Below, piece after piece: positions 5,168-11,911 of a DNA stretch of 11,911 bases. The DNA comes from Coriobacteriia bacterium (GTDB lineage: Bacteria; Actinomycetota; Coriobacteriia; Anaerosomatales; SLCP01). Made by a program: the position numbers and the translations under genes. Below the pieces are notes generated by a model. The model searched no databases. It was not told the DNA's origin and saw nothing but the letters and a program-made list of their open reading frames with translations. Each line of letters begins with the position of its first letter. The stretch's first letter is position 1. The stretch spans positions 1 through 11,911 of the forward strand of contig SKKZ01000256.1 of the NCBI GenBank assembly GCA_007123455.1, in the 5' to 3' direction.

Positions 5168-8031
5168 GACATCCGAACCGGCGCGGCACGCTCGGGATCG
5201 ACCGTCGCAGCCCGACCCTCGAGCACCGGACGCAGGAATCGGCCGGTGTGCGAGCGGCCGCACGCCGCAATCTCTTCCGGCGTACCGATCGCGACGATCT
5301 CGCCACCCGCGTCCCCGCCCTCGGGACCGAGATCGATGATATGGTCGGCGCTCTTGATGACATCGAGATTGTGTTCGATGACGAGGACCGTGTTGCCCCC
5401 GTCAACGAGACGCTGCAGCACGTTGAGGAGCTGGCGCACGTCATCGAAGTGCAGACCCGTCGTCGGCTCGTCGAGGATGTAGAAGGTGCGGCCCGTCGAA
5501 CGTTTCTGCAGCTCGCTCGCGAGCTTGACGCGCTGCGCTTCGCCACCCGACAGCGTCGTCGCCGGCTGGCCGAGCCGGAGATAACCCAGGCCGACGTCGT
5601 ACAACGTCTGGAGCTTGCGCTTGATCGGCGGGATGTTCTCGAAGAAGTGGAGCGCCTCCTCGACCGTCATGTCCAGCACGTCACTCACGGTCTTGCCTTT
5701 GTAGGTCACCTGGAGGGTCTCCCGGTTGTATCTCGCGCCTTTGCAGACCTCGCACGGCACGTAGACATCGGGAAGGAAGTGCATCTCGATCTTGATCTGC
5801 CCGTCTCCCTTACACGCTTCGCAACGGCCACCCTTGACGTTGAACGAGAAGCGGCCTGGAGCGTAGCCCCTGGCCTTGGACTCGGGTGTCGACGAGAAGA
5901 GCGAGCGGACATCGTCCCACACCCCCGTGTACGTGGCCGGATTCGACCGCGGTGTACGCCCGATCGGTGACTGGTCGATGTCGATGACCTTGTCGATCGG
6001 ATCGAGTCCTCCGATCGAGCGATATCGACCGGTACGTTTGCGTGCCCGATAGACCTTGTTGGCCAGTGCGGGAGCGAGCGTGTCCGCCACGAGCGACGAC
6101 TTGCCCGAACCCGACACCCCGGTGACCAGCGTCAAGGTCCCGAGCGGCAACTCGACATCGATGTCCTTGAGGTTGTGCTCACTCGCACCCTTGAGCACCA
6201 CCGAGCCCTTGCCGGGCGTCCGGCGCTCCTCAGGCACAGCTATCGCAGCTCTTCCCGAGAGGTAGGCACCGGTGAGCGAGTCCTCGCACACGAGGATCTC
6301 CTCGGGCGGCCCGATGCACACGATCTCGCCGCCATGCTCGCCTGCTCCCGGGCCCATATCGATCACGAAGTCCGATGCCCGGATGGTTTCCTCATCGTGT
6401 TCCACGACGATGACGGTGTTGCCGAGTTCGCGCAGCCGTTCCATCGTCGCGATCAGCCGCGCGTTGTCCCGCTGGTGCAAGCCGATGGAAGGCTCATCCA
6501 GGATATAGAGAACGCCCATGAGGCCGGAGCCGATCTGGGTTGCAAGCCTGATGCGTTGCGCCTCGCCGCCGGAAAGGGTCGCGGTACCGCGCTCGAGCGT
6601 CAGGTAGTCGAGTCCGACGTCGACGAGAAAGCGCAGCCGCTCGACGATCTCCTTGATGACGCGACGGGCGATGTGCTCATCGCGCTCGGAAAGCTCGACC
6701 CTCTCGAAGAAGTCGAGTGAGGCCTTTGCGCTCATCACCGTGACCTCGTGGATGTTCATGCCGCCGAAGGTGACCGCAAGGATCTCAGGCTTGAGGCGGG
6801 CACCCCCGCACGTCTTGCACGGGATGACCGCCATGTACTCCTCGAGCTTCTCCTTGACCGACTCGGACTCGCTTTCCTCGAACCGGCGCATGACACTTGC
6901 GAGCGCGCCCTCGTACCGGGAGAACCAATGGGTCTCACGTCCGTCGCGCGTGACGTAGTCGATGCGGATCCGCTCGTCGCCCAGACCGTGCATGAGCACG
7001 GAGCGCGCTGATTCGGGAAGCTCGTCCCACGCCACGTCGGTGGAGACACCGATGTGCTTGGCAGCGGCCGCAACGAGTTGCGGGTAGTAGTTCATGCCGC
7101 TCGCGAAAGGCTTGATCGCTCCTTCGTCCAGCGAACGAGTCCCGTCCGGAACGATGAGGTCGGGATCGACCTCGAGACGCGAGCCGAGACCCGCGCAGTC
7201 GGGACACGCACCGTAGGGCGAGTTGAACGAGAAGTCGCGGGGTGCGAGCTCGTCCATGGAGACGCCATGCACCGGGCATGCAAGTGCCTGGGAGAAGGAC
7301 AACTCATCGCCGTCGATCACCGAGACGAGCACCGTGCCGGCTGTGAGCCGAAGTGCGGTCTCGACGCTGTCCGCAAGACGAGTGCGCACGCCTTCCTTCA
7401 TGATCAGGCGATCGACCACGACTTCGATGTCGTGCTTGTACTTCTTGTCGAGGACGATGTCCTCGTCGAGGGTGCGCATCTCCGTATCGACGCGCACCCG
7501 GGTGAAGCCCTCCCGGCGTAGCTCGTCGAAGAGCTTGCCATACTCGCCCTTGCGGCCCCGGACCACCGGTGCGAGCACCTGGAACTTCGTTCCCTCGGCA
7601 AGCTCGAGGATACGATCGACGATCTGGTCGGGCGTCTGACGCTGGATCGGGCGGCCGCAGACCGGGCAGTGCGGTATACCCACACGCGCGAAGAGCAGCC
7701 TGAGATAGTCGTAGATCTCGGTGACCGTGCCCACCGTCGAGCGCGGGTTGCGTGAGGTCGTCTTCTGATCGATAGAGACCGCCGGGGAGAGCCCCTCGAT
7801 GTGGTCGACGTCGGGCTTGTTCATCTGGCCGAGGAACTGGCGTGCGTACGCCGACAGCGACTCTACGTAGCGGCGCTGACCTTCCGCGTAGATGGTGTCG
7901 AAGGCGAGCGACGACTTGCCCGAGCCCGACAGCCCGGTGATGACCACGAGCTTATCGCGCGGGATGTCGAGGTCGAAGCCTTTGAGGTTGTGCTCGCGGG
8001 CGCCCCGGATGGAGATGGATTCGAGTGACAC
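5164..8031 (-). CDS. uvrA: UvrABC system protein A, damage-sensing ATPase
   Basis: A 955-residue protein (E. coli UvrA has 940) that dimerises, scans DNA for lesions and loads UvrB. It has two ABC ATPase halves: Walker A GLSGSGKSS (33-41) and GVSGSGKSS (638-646), signatures LSGGE (486-490 and 827-831), and Walker B regions LYILDEPSIGLH (508-519) and FYILDEPTTGLH (850-861). The second zinc module has all four Cys (737, 740, 760, 763). The first is C252-x2-H255 with C276 and C279, so one usual Cys is His. A further Cys pair is at 122/125 and another at 405/408. The frame is open from a TTG at 8073, but the predicted transcription start is near 8073 and the family begins a few residues before RGAREHNLKG, so the GTG at 8031 is preferred, with a weak upstream AGGCAGG; a TTG at 8055 is the alternative. 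It is the first gene of an apparent SOS-controlled operon. Confidence 0.97.
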   Translation of the reverse strand: MSLESISIRGAREHNLKGFDLDIPRDKLVVITGLSGSGKSSLAFDTIYAEGQRRYVESLSAYARQFLGQMNKPDVDHIEGLSPAVSIDQKTTSRNPRSTVGTVTEIYDYLRLLFARVGIPHCPVCGRPIQRQTPDQIVDRILELAEGTKFQVLAPVVRGRKGEYGKLFDELRREGFTRVRVDTEMRTLDEDIVLDKKYKHDIEVVVDRLIMKEGVRTRLADSVETALRLTAGTVLVSVIDGDELSFSQALACPVHGVSMDELAPRDFSFNSPYGACPDCAGLGSRLEVDPDLIVPDGTRSLDEGAIKPFASGMNYYPQLVAAAAKHIGVSTDVAWDELPESARSVLMHGLGDERIRIDYVTRDGRETHWFSRYEGALASVMRRFEESESESVKEKLEEYMAVIPCKTCGGARLKPEILAVTFGGMNIHEVTVMSAKASLDFFERVELSERDEHIARRVIKEIVERLRFLVDVGLDYLTLERGTATLSGGEAQRIRLATQIGSGLMGVLYILDEPSIGLHQRDNARLIATMERLRELGNTVIVVEHDEETIRASDFVIDMGPGAGEHGGEIVCIGPPEEILVCEDSLTGAYLSGRAAIAVPEERRTPGKGSVVLKGASEHNLKDIDVELPLGTLTLVTGVSGSGKSSLVADTLAPALANKVYRARKRTGRYRSIGGLDPIDKVIDIDQSPIGRTPRSNPATYTGVWDDVRSLFSSTPESKARGYAPGRFSFNVKGGRCEACKGDGQIKIEMHFLPDVYVPCEVCKGARYNRETLQVTYKGKTVSDVLDMTVEEALHFFENIPPIKRKLQTLYDVGLGYLRLGQPATTLSGGEAQRVKLASELQKRSTGRTFYILDEPTTGLHFDDVRQLLNVLQRLVDGGNTVLVIEHNLDVIKSADHIIDLGPEGGDAGGEIVAIGTPEEIAACGRSHTGRFLRPVLEGRAATVDPERAAPVRMS

Positions 8032-8079
8032 GGAGTGGACCTGCCTAACCGTCAAGAGTGAGATTCCAGGCAAGTCTTC

Positions 8080-8085
8080 ATTGTA
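8080..8085 (-). promoter_or_regulatory. Probable -10 element of the uvrA promoter
   Basis: The minus strand reads TACAAT, one change from the consensus TATAAT, with the start point expected near 8073 and a leader of about 42 bases to the GTG at 8031. No good -35 hexamer is visible at 16-18 bases spacing; that region is occupied by the LexA box, the usual arrangement for a repressible SOS promoter. Confidence 0.55.
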
Positions 8086-8099
8086 CCCGCCCTGGCGAG

Positions 8100-8113
8100 C
8101 GAACGCACGTTCG
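8100..8113. promoter_or_regulatory. LexA/SOS box upstream of uvrA
   Basis: CGAACGCACGTTCG matches the CGAAC-N4-GTTCG operator bound by LexA in Actinomycetota and Firmicutes, with both five-base arms perfect. It lies 14 bases upstream of the TACAAT element, over the expected -35 region, so bound LexA would block RNA polymerase. The site is seen directly; binding is inferred. It predicts damage induction of uvrA, the unknown 436-residue gene and uvrC. Confidence 0.85.
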
Positions 8114-8128
8114 ACAGCCTGCGAAACC

Positions 8129-8748
8129 CTACCGGGCCAACCTCGTCACCGCCGATGGGATCTCCGACAAGACCGTGAGGTGCCCATGTCCCGGAAGCAC
8201 GTGGAGCACCGCGCCGGGGACGACCTCAGCGGTGTGGCGACCGTGAGCGAGGGTTAGAAGCATGTCGTCACTGCCGTCGGTACACCACTCGATGGCGGTG
8301 TCTTCATCAGGCAGCTGCATGATCTCGACCTCGACCGGCGGGAATCCTTCCCACGCGTCCGGCCAGCCCATGTCCGTCACGCCTCCCAGTACGATTCCCG
8401 CCGAGACGCTCAAGCAGTAGCGCGGCGCACGCCCACTGCGTACGGGCCGCCCGAGGAGTGACCCGCCGCAACGAACGTGTCGACGCCGAGGGAGTCGAGG
8501 AGCATCGCGACGTCTGCCGGCCAGTCGGCCATCGACCTGCCGGGCTGGGGGGAAGACCGTCCATACCCGGGGCGCTCTGGCGATACGACGCGCACACCCT
8601 CGGCAAGGAAGCGCTCCTCGAGATACCCGATCCGCAGACGGCTCGCCGGGGTACCGTGAAAGAACACAACGCACGGCCAACCGGGCTCGCCGATGTCGAT
8701 GTAGGCGAGGATTCGACCGTCACCCATGCTGACCTGCGAGTCCCTCAT
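8129..8748 (-). pseudogene. Broken alpha/beta hydrolase gene (two frame breaks and an apparent internal deletion)
   Basis: The first 105 codons encode the N-terminal half of an alpha/beta hydrolase: oxyanion region FFHGTPASR (29-37), PERPGYGRS and the nucleophile elbow GHSSGG (S98). The frame then fails. Near 8433 one extra G in a GGG run shifts into a frame reading ACAALLLE; near 8408 a two-base loss (probably CGCG to CG) shifts into a third frame reading VSAGIVLGGVTDMGW and onward to the stop at 8129. Pieced together this matches the expected order of the fold. The end keeps DGSDDMLLTLAHGRHTAE (catalytic acid region) and PGHGHL (catalytic His). Only about 60 residues separate the nucleophile from the acid, against roughly 120 usually, so much of the cap appears deleted, with a junction near 8275-8285. 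The ATG at 8748 has a G-rich ribosome site (8754-8759). Sequencing error could explain the frame breaks but not the missing segment. The substrate is unknown. Confidence 0.75.
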
Positions 8749-8872
8749 GCGTTCCCCCCACCGACCGCGCCTGTACGTGGCCCCACACGGCGTTCACACC
8801 CCGTTACGGTGGGACTCATGAGAAAACGAGGCCACATCCTACGAAGGCGGCTCACTACTCTCGGTGCTGCGC

Positions 8873-9628
8873 CTAGAAGAGGTCCTCGGCCAGACGGTGC
8901 AGCAGCTCCGGTTCGCGAAGGTCGTGGCGGTCGAGCGTCTCAACCACGCACCCACTGTTGAGCACGTACGCTCGGTCGGCGATGCGGCTCGTCTGTCCGA
9001 GGCTGTGGGAGACAGCGAGGATGGGGTAGCTCTCCTTGAGCCGGACAATGAGGTGCTCGATCCGCCGCGTGGCGCGGAAATCGAGGGAGGCGGTCGGCTC
9101 GTCGAGCAAGAGCACGCTCGGCTCGAGCGAGAGCGCCCGCGCGAGGCACAGGCGCTGCTGCTGCCCTCCAGAGAGCGTCTGAGCCTGGGCGCCGAGCCGC
9201 TCCTTCACCTCGTCCCACAGCTCGACCTCCCGCAGCGCTGCCTCGATGCGGCTGTCGAGTTCGGACTTCTTAAGACCGAGGACGTGGCGCAGTGGCACGG
9301 TGAAGTTCTGCCGGATCGACGTCGGTAGGACGTTGGGGGTCTGGAACACCATCCCGGCGGTGCGCCGCAACCTCGCTACGTCGCAGCGATCGCCGTACGC
9401 ATCCACCGTTGCCCCATTGACGGAAAGTGCCACCTCCCCCTCCGTGCGCACTCCAGAGAACACGTCGTTCATCCTGTTGACTGCGCGCAGGAGTGTGGTC
9501 TTGCCCGAGCCCGACGGTCCTATCAAGGCCGTCAGCTCCCCCTGGCGGAACTCGATATCGACTCCGCTTAATACCTGTGCGTGGCCGAACCACACGTTCA
9601 GTCCTTTGACCGCAACTACGCTTTCCAT
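8873..9628 (-). CDS. pstB: Phosphate ABC transporter ATP-binding protein PstB
   Basis: A 251-residue ABC ATPase, the usual length for PstB, which powers phosphate import at the inner face of the membrane. It has Walker A GPSGSGKTT (37-45), a Q-loop in GMVFQTPNVLP, signature LSGGQQQRLC (152-161), Walker B VLLLDEPT (172-179) and switch His208. The run LSGGQQQRLCLARAL is characteristic of PstB, while the Q-loop region differs from the textbook PNPFPMSI form and the D-loop reads ASLDF, so it belongs to a divergent PstB branch. The ATG at 9628 overlaps the end of pstA by 13 bases; AAGGAG is 12 bases upstream (9641-9646), slightly long spacing. It is the last intact gene of the transporter. The next gene downstream is the broken hydrolase, not phoU. 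Confidence 0.93.
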   Translation of the reverse strand: MESVVAVKGLNVWFGHAQVLSGVDIEFRQGELTALIGPSGSGKTTLLRAVNRMNDVFSGVRTEGEVALSVNGATVDAYGDRCDVARLRRTAGMVFQTPNVLPTSIRQNFTVPLRHVLGLKKSELDSRIEAALREVELWDEVKERLGAQAQTLSGGQQQRLCLARALSLEPSVLLLDEPTASLDFRATRRIEHLIVRLKESYPILAVSHSLGQTSRIADRAYVLNSGCVVETLDRHDLREPELLHRLAEDLF

Positions 9629-10497
9629 CTGCGCTCGAGACTCCTTTGTAGGAAGAGTGACCCGGTGAACAGTGACGCCGTGAGGACGAGGAGCACGAGG
9701 GCCATCGCGAAGCCCACGTTGAGCTCCTCGACCGTATTGTGCTCGGCGGCTGTCACGAAGATGCTGAACGGAAGCGCCTCGAACTTGGTGGTAAGACTCT
9801 GCGGACCGCGGCCGCCCGCCGTTGCCACTGCGCCCGTGAGCATGATCACCGCCGTGTCTTCAGCGGCCCGACCGAGTGAGAGTACTGCGCCGCTCAGGAT
9901 ACCGCGGCTCGCCGAGGGTACGAGGATCTTTGTGACCGCCTGTGTATGCGACATGCCAAGGCTCGGTCCGAGGAGGCGGAGACTGAGGGGCAGGCCCTCG
10001 ATCGCGTTCTGCGTAGCGCGAATCATGTAGGGCAGCACGAGGAGTGCAAGACACGCGGCGGCGAGCAGCAGTCCGGTGGTGGCGCCCGGCATGAACGTCT
10101 GCCTCAGCAGTAGGATCATCGAGAACCCGAAGAGTCCCATGATTATCGACGGCGTACCGGCTAGCACGTCCACCATCATGGTGACCACCGTCCGGAACCG
10201 CTGGCCGGCGTATTCGGAGATGTAGATCCCGGCCGCCACACCAAGCGGGATGGCTGCCGTGGAGGACAGCACAACGAGCGTGAGCGTCCCAGCGACGGCG
10301 GGCCAGATGCCCTCGAACACCCGCGTGCCGCCGAAGACCGCCGCATGCCACGTCACGTCCCCGAAGAAGAGCTCGGCGCTCAACAGGTGGGCCGAGCGGG
10401 AAGCCAGGAACGCCACGAGCGCGCCCACTACGAAGAGCACCCCGACGCCCGCGAGCCAGCTCGCCGCAGCGAGCAGGAGGTCCGTCTGCCTACGCAT
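9616..10497 (-). CDS. pstA: Phosphate ABC transporter permease PstA
   Basis: A 293-residue membrane protein with about six helices, one of the two channel subunits of the phosphate importer. The permease domain covers roughly residues 65-280. Recognisable blocks are AGIYISEYAG (89-98), the AGTPSIIMGLFG stretch (113-124), and the ATPase-contact loop with LGMSHTQAVTKILVPSA (180-196), followed by LGRAAEDTAVIML (208-220). Most PstA proteins read RAxGET where this one reads R210-A-A-E-D-T215. The ATG at 10497 has GGAGG seven bases upstream (10505-10509) and overlaps the pstC stop by eight bases; the 3' end overlaps pstB. Position, helix pattern and motif leave little doubt about the family. Confidence 0.93.
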   Translation of the reverse strand: MRRQTDLLLAAASWLAGVGVLFVVGALVAFLASRSAHLLSAELFFGDVTWHAAVFGGTRVFEGIWPAVAGTLTLVVLSSTAAIPLGVAAGIYISEYAGQRFRTVVTMMVDVLAGTPSIIMGLFGFSMILLLRQTFMPGATTGLLLAAACLALLVLPYMIRATQNAIEGLPLSLRLLGPSLGMSHTQAVTKILVPSASRGILSGAVLSLGRAAEDTAVIMLTGAVATAGGRGPQSLTTKFEALPFSIFVTAAEHNTVEELNVGFAMALVLLVLTASLFTGSLFLQRSLERRWKA

Positions 10498-11365
10498 CGT
10501 TGCGCCTCCGTCGCGCGAGCCAGCGCACCGTCACCGAGATCGCGGCGGTCACCAAGAGCAGGAAGAAGCCACTCGCGAACGCCGACTGATACCCGGGACC
10601 CCCGACCTCGAGCGACATCACGACCCCGATGTGCGCCGTGAGCGCCCTTACCGAATCGAGCGGCGAGTCGGGTACGAGCGGGACGTTGCCCGCGAGCATG
10701 AGCGCGATCATCGTGTCGCCAAGCGCCCGGCCGAACCCAAGAACGAACGCGGCGAGCAGACCCGTTCGCGAACCAGGCACCAGCACGCCGAACACGTGCT
10801 GGGTCGGGCTCATACCGAGCGCGGCCGTCGTGAAGCCGGTCGTCGGCGCGAGGCCGCGCCAGTTCGAGTCAAGCACCAGCACGATGGTGGGCAGCACGAG
10901 CACGGCCAGCACGCAGCCGGCTCCGAGGAGCGAAAACCCGGTCCCCTGCTCGAACGTGCGCCTCAGCAGCGGAGGGATCGTCACCACCGCGGCGAACGCG
11001 TAGACGATGGTCGGGATACCGGTCATGAGGTTGACGACCGCCATGACGGGCCTGACGAGCCACCGGGGTCCGATCCCATACGCGAACGCGCACACGAGCA
11101 CGGCCGTAGGGAACGCGAGCGCCATCGCGAAGACCGACAACACGAACGAGCCGACCACCATCGGGAAGATGCCGTAGCTCCCTTCGGTCGGACGCCACTC
11201 CCAGTTGAGCATGCGCGCAGCGCCCTCGGCCGTGAAGATCGGTGCGGCGAAGTACGCGAGGAACACGAAGATGGACAAGACGGCCGCGACAGCGATCGCC
11301 GCAGCCGTCCCGAAGACGCCGCGCAAGAGGAGGTCACTCCTGTCGCATGGGCCCTCTAGCCGCAT
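10490..11365 (-). CDS. pstC: Phosphate ABC transporter permease PstC
   Basis: A 291-residue membrane protein with about six helices, partner of PstA in the phosphate channel. Blocks supporting this are WRPTEGSYGIFPMVVGS (57-73), TGIPTIVYAF (115-124), the ATPase-contact loop around LGMSPTQHVFGVLVPGSR (183-200) and GFGRALGDTMIALMLAGN (210-227). The usual RALGET is R213-A-L-G-D217-T here, a conservative Glu to Asp change. The ATG at 11365 shares one base with the pstS stop (TAATG) and has no clear ribosome site, so translation probably continues from pstS by coupling. An in-frame TTG at 11326 with AGGAG ten bases upstream would give a 278-residue form; the ATG is preferred because of the tight junction. 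Confidence 0.93.
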   Translation of the reverse strand: MRLEGPCDRSDLLLRGVFGTAAAIAVAAVLSIFVFLAYFAAPIFTAEGAARMLNWEWRPTEGSYGIFPMVVGSFVLSVFAMALAFPTAVLVCAFAYGIGPRWLVRPVMAVVNLMTGIPTIVYAFAAVVTIPPLLRRTFEQGTGFSLLGAGCVLAVLVLPTIVLVLDSNWRGLAPTTGFTTAALGMSPTQHVFGVLVPGSRTGLLAAFVLGFGRALGDTMIALMLAGNVPLVPDSPLDSVRALTAHIGVVMSLEVGGPGYQSAFASGFFLLLVTAAISVTVRWLARRRRNDA

Positions 11366-11911
11366 TACGGCGTGTAAGTCGGGATGTACCCGGCATCCTC
11401 GATGTAGGAAACGCCGTCAGCACCCATGATGTAGTCGAGGAATGCCTTGGTGAGACCGTCAGGCTCACCGTTCGTGATGCTGTAGAGCCTGCGGGTGACG
11501 ACGAACGATCCGTCCAAAGCGCTCTCGTTGGTGGGCTCCACACCGTTGTAAGCGACACCGGCTACCGAGTCGTCCATGCTGCCGATGCTCATGAAGCCGA
11601 TGGCCTGCTCGTCGGCGGCGACCGCTGTCTTCATGGCGCCGTTCGACGTCACGATGATCGCCTCGGCGGTGACATCGCCGCCCTGCAATCCTCGGTCTAT
11701 GAAGGTCTCGCCCGTGCCGCTACCGTCCTCACGCGCGTATACGTTGATGGCCCCAGCCCCACTGCCGACCTCCGACCAGTCAGTGATCTCGCCGGCAAAG
11801 ATGCCCTGTACCTGCTCGGTCGACAGGTCACGGACCGGGTTTTCGGGGTGGACGATCACGGTGACCCCGTCGATCGCGAATGCGAAGAGCTCGAGGTCCG
11901 GATACTGCTCG
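11365..11911 (-). CDS. pstS: Phosphate-binding protein PstS, C-terminal part (cut by window edge)
   Basis: The last 181 codons of the extracytoplasmic phosphate-binding protein; the start and signal sequence lie beyond the right edge. The fragment has the family blocks DGVTVIVHPENPV, LSTEQVQGIFAGEITDWSEVG and the phosphate-contact motif R60-E-D62-G-S64-G-T66 (fragment numbering), which matches the Arg, Asp, Ser and Thr ligands of the E. coli protein. Later blocks are AIGFMSIGSMDDSVAGVAYN and, near the end, TKAFLDYIMGADG. It delivers phosphate to PstC-PstA. The conserved ligand motif argues for phosphate as substrate despite variant permease motifs. The operon promoter, and any Pho box, should lie upstream outside the window. 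Confidence 0.95.
   Translation of the reverse strand, partial: EQYPDLELFAFAIDGVTVIVHPENPVRDLSTEQVQGIFAGEITDWSEVGSGAGAINVYAREDGSGTGETFIDRGLQGGDVTAEAIIVTSNGAMKTAVAADEQAIGFMSIGSMDDSVAGVAYNGVEPTNESALDGSFVVTRRLYSITNGEPDGLTKAFLDYIMGADGVSYIEDAGYIPTYTP

Noticed and set aside
8792..8808. Pho-box-like direct repeat GTTCAC / GTTACG with 11-base spacing on the plus strand.
   Set aside because: Only two imperfect units, located after the pst genes and before a pseudogene, with no credible plus-strand gene to control. Probably chance.
8836..8841. TAGGAT on the minus strand as a -10 for the hydrolase gene.
   Set aside because: No matching -35 and a leader of about 80 bases to a decayed gene; the support is too weak to list.
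8749..8872. Searched for a rho-independent terminator between pstB and the hydrolase remnant.
   Set aside because: Only four-base stems and no T-run were found, so no terminator is called.
8818..8961. Open plus-strand frame starting at an ATG at 8818 (Arg-rich product).
   Set aside because: No recognisable domain, biased composition, and most of it is antisense to the end of pstB; a shadow of GC-rich coding sequence.
11328..11341. AGGAG-TGAC-CTCCT hairpin in the beginning of pstC that would hide a ribosome site before an in-frame TTG.
   Set aside because: A five-base stem inside coding sequence is easily chance, and the TAATG junction with pstS already gives a good start.

Overview
The window is GC-rich and every convincing gene lies on the minus strand, so transcription runs from the right edge to the left. 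The yvcK gene directly after rapZ (with whiA expected next, outside the window), the CGAAC-N4-GTTCG type of SOS box and the high GC content suggest an Actinomycetota chromosome. Coriobacteriia or a relative is my best guess, but this is inference and not a demonstrated assignment. No tRNA, rRNA, CRISPR array, insertion sequence or phage gene cluster was seen, and no gap between genes exceeds about 125 bases.

Region 1 (right, about 8873-11911): the tail of pstS, then pstC, pstA and pstB, which overlap by 1-13 bases. They encode a high-affinity phosphate ABC importer: binding protein, two permeases and ATPase. The binding protein keeps the phosphate-contact motif. Both permeases carry variant forms of the usual RAxGET motif. 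No phoU follows pstB within the window.

Region 2 (8129-8872): a 124-base spacer with no convincing gene, promoter or terminator, followed by a broken alpha/beta hydrolase gene. The hydrolase has two frame breaks about 25 bases apart and seems to have lost its middle (cap) segment.

Region 3 (1978-8113): an excision-repair operon. A perfect LexA/SOS box (8100-8113) lies just upstream of a TACAAT -10 element and of uvrA. uvrA is followed, with an ATGA overlap, by a gene for an unrecognised membrane-anchored extracytoplasmic protein of 436 residues, then almost at once by uvrC. UvrC lacks one of the four cysteines expected to hold its iron-sulfur cluster, and UvrA has His in place of one zinc-ligand Cys.

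Region 4 (1-1961): after a 60-base gap holding a possible weak promoter and nested palindromes come a small four-helix membrane protein (YvlD / phage holin 4_2 family), rapZ (TTG start) and the beginning of yvcK (ATGA overlap with rapZ). RapZ and YvcK link nucleotide-sugar or cell-wall metabolism with carbon status in other bacteria.

The strongest candidate for something undescribed is the unknown anchored protein locked between uvrA and uvrC under apparent SOS control.
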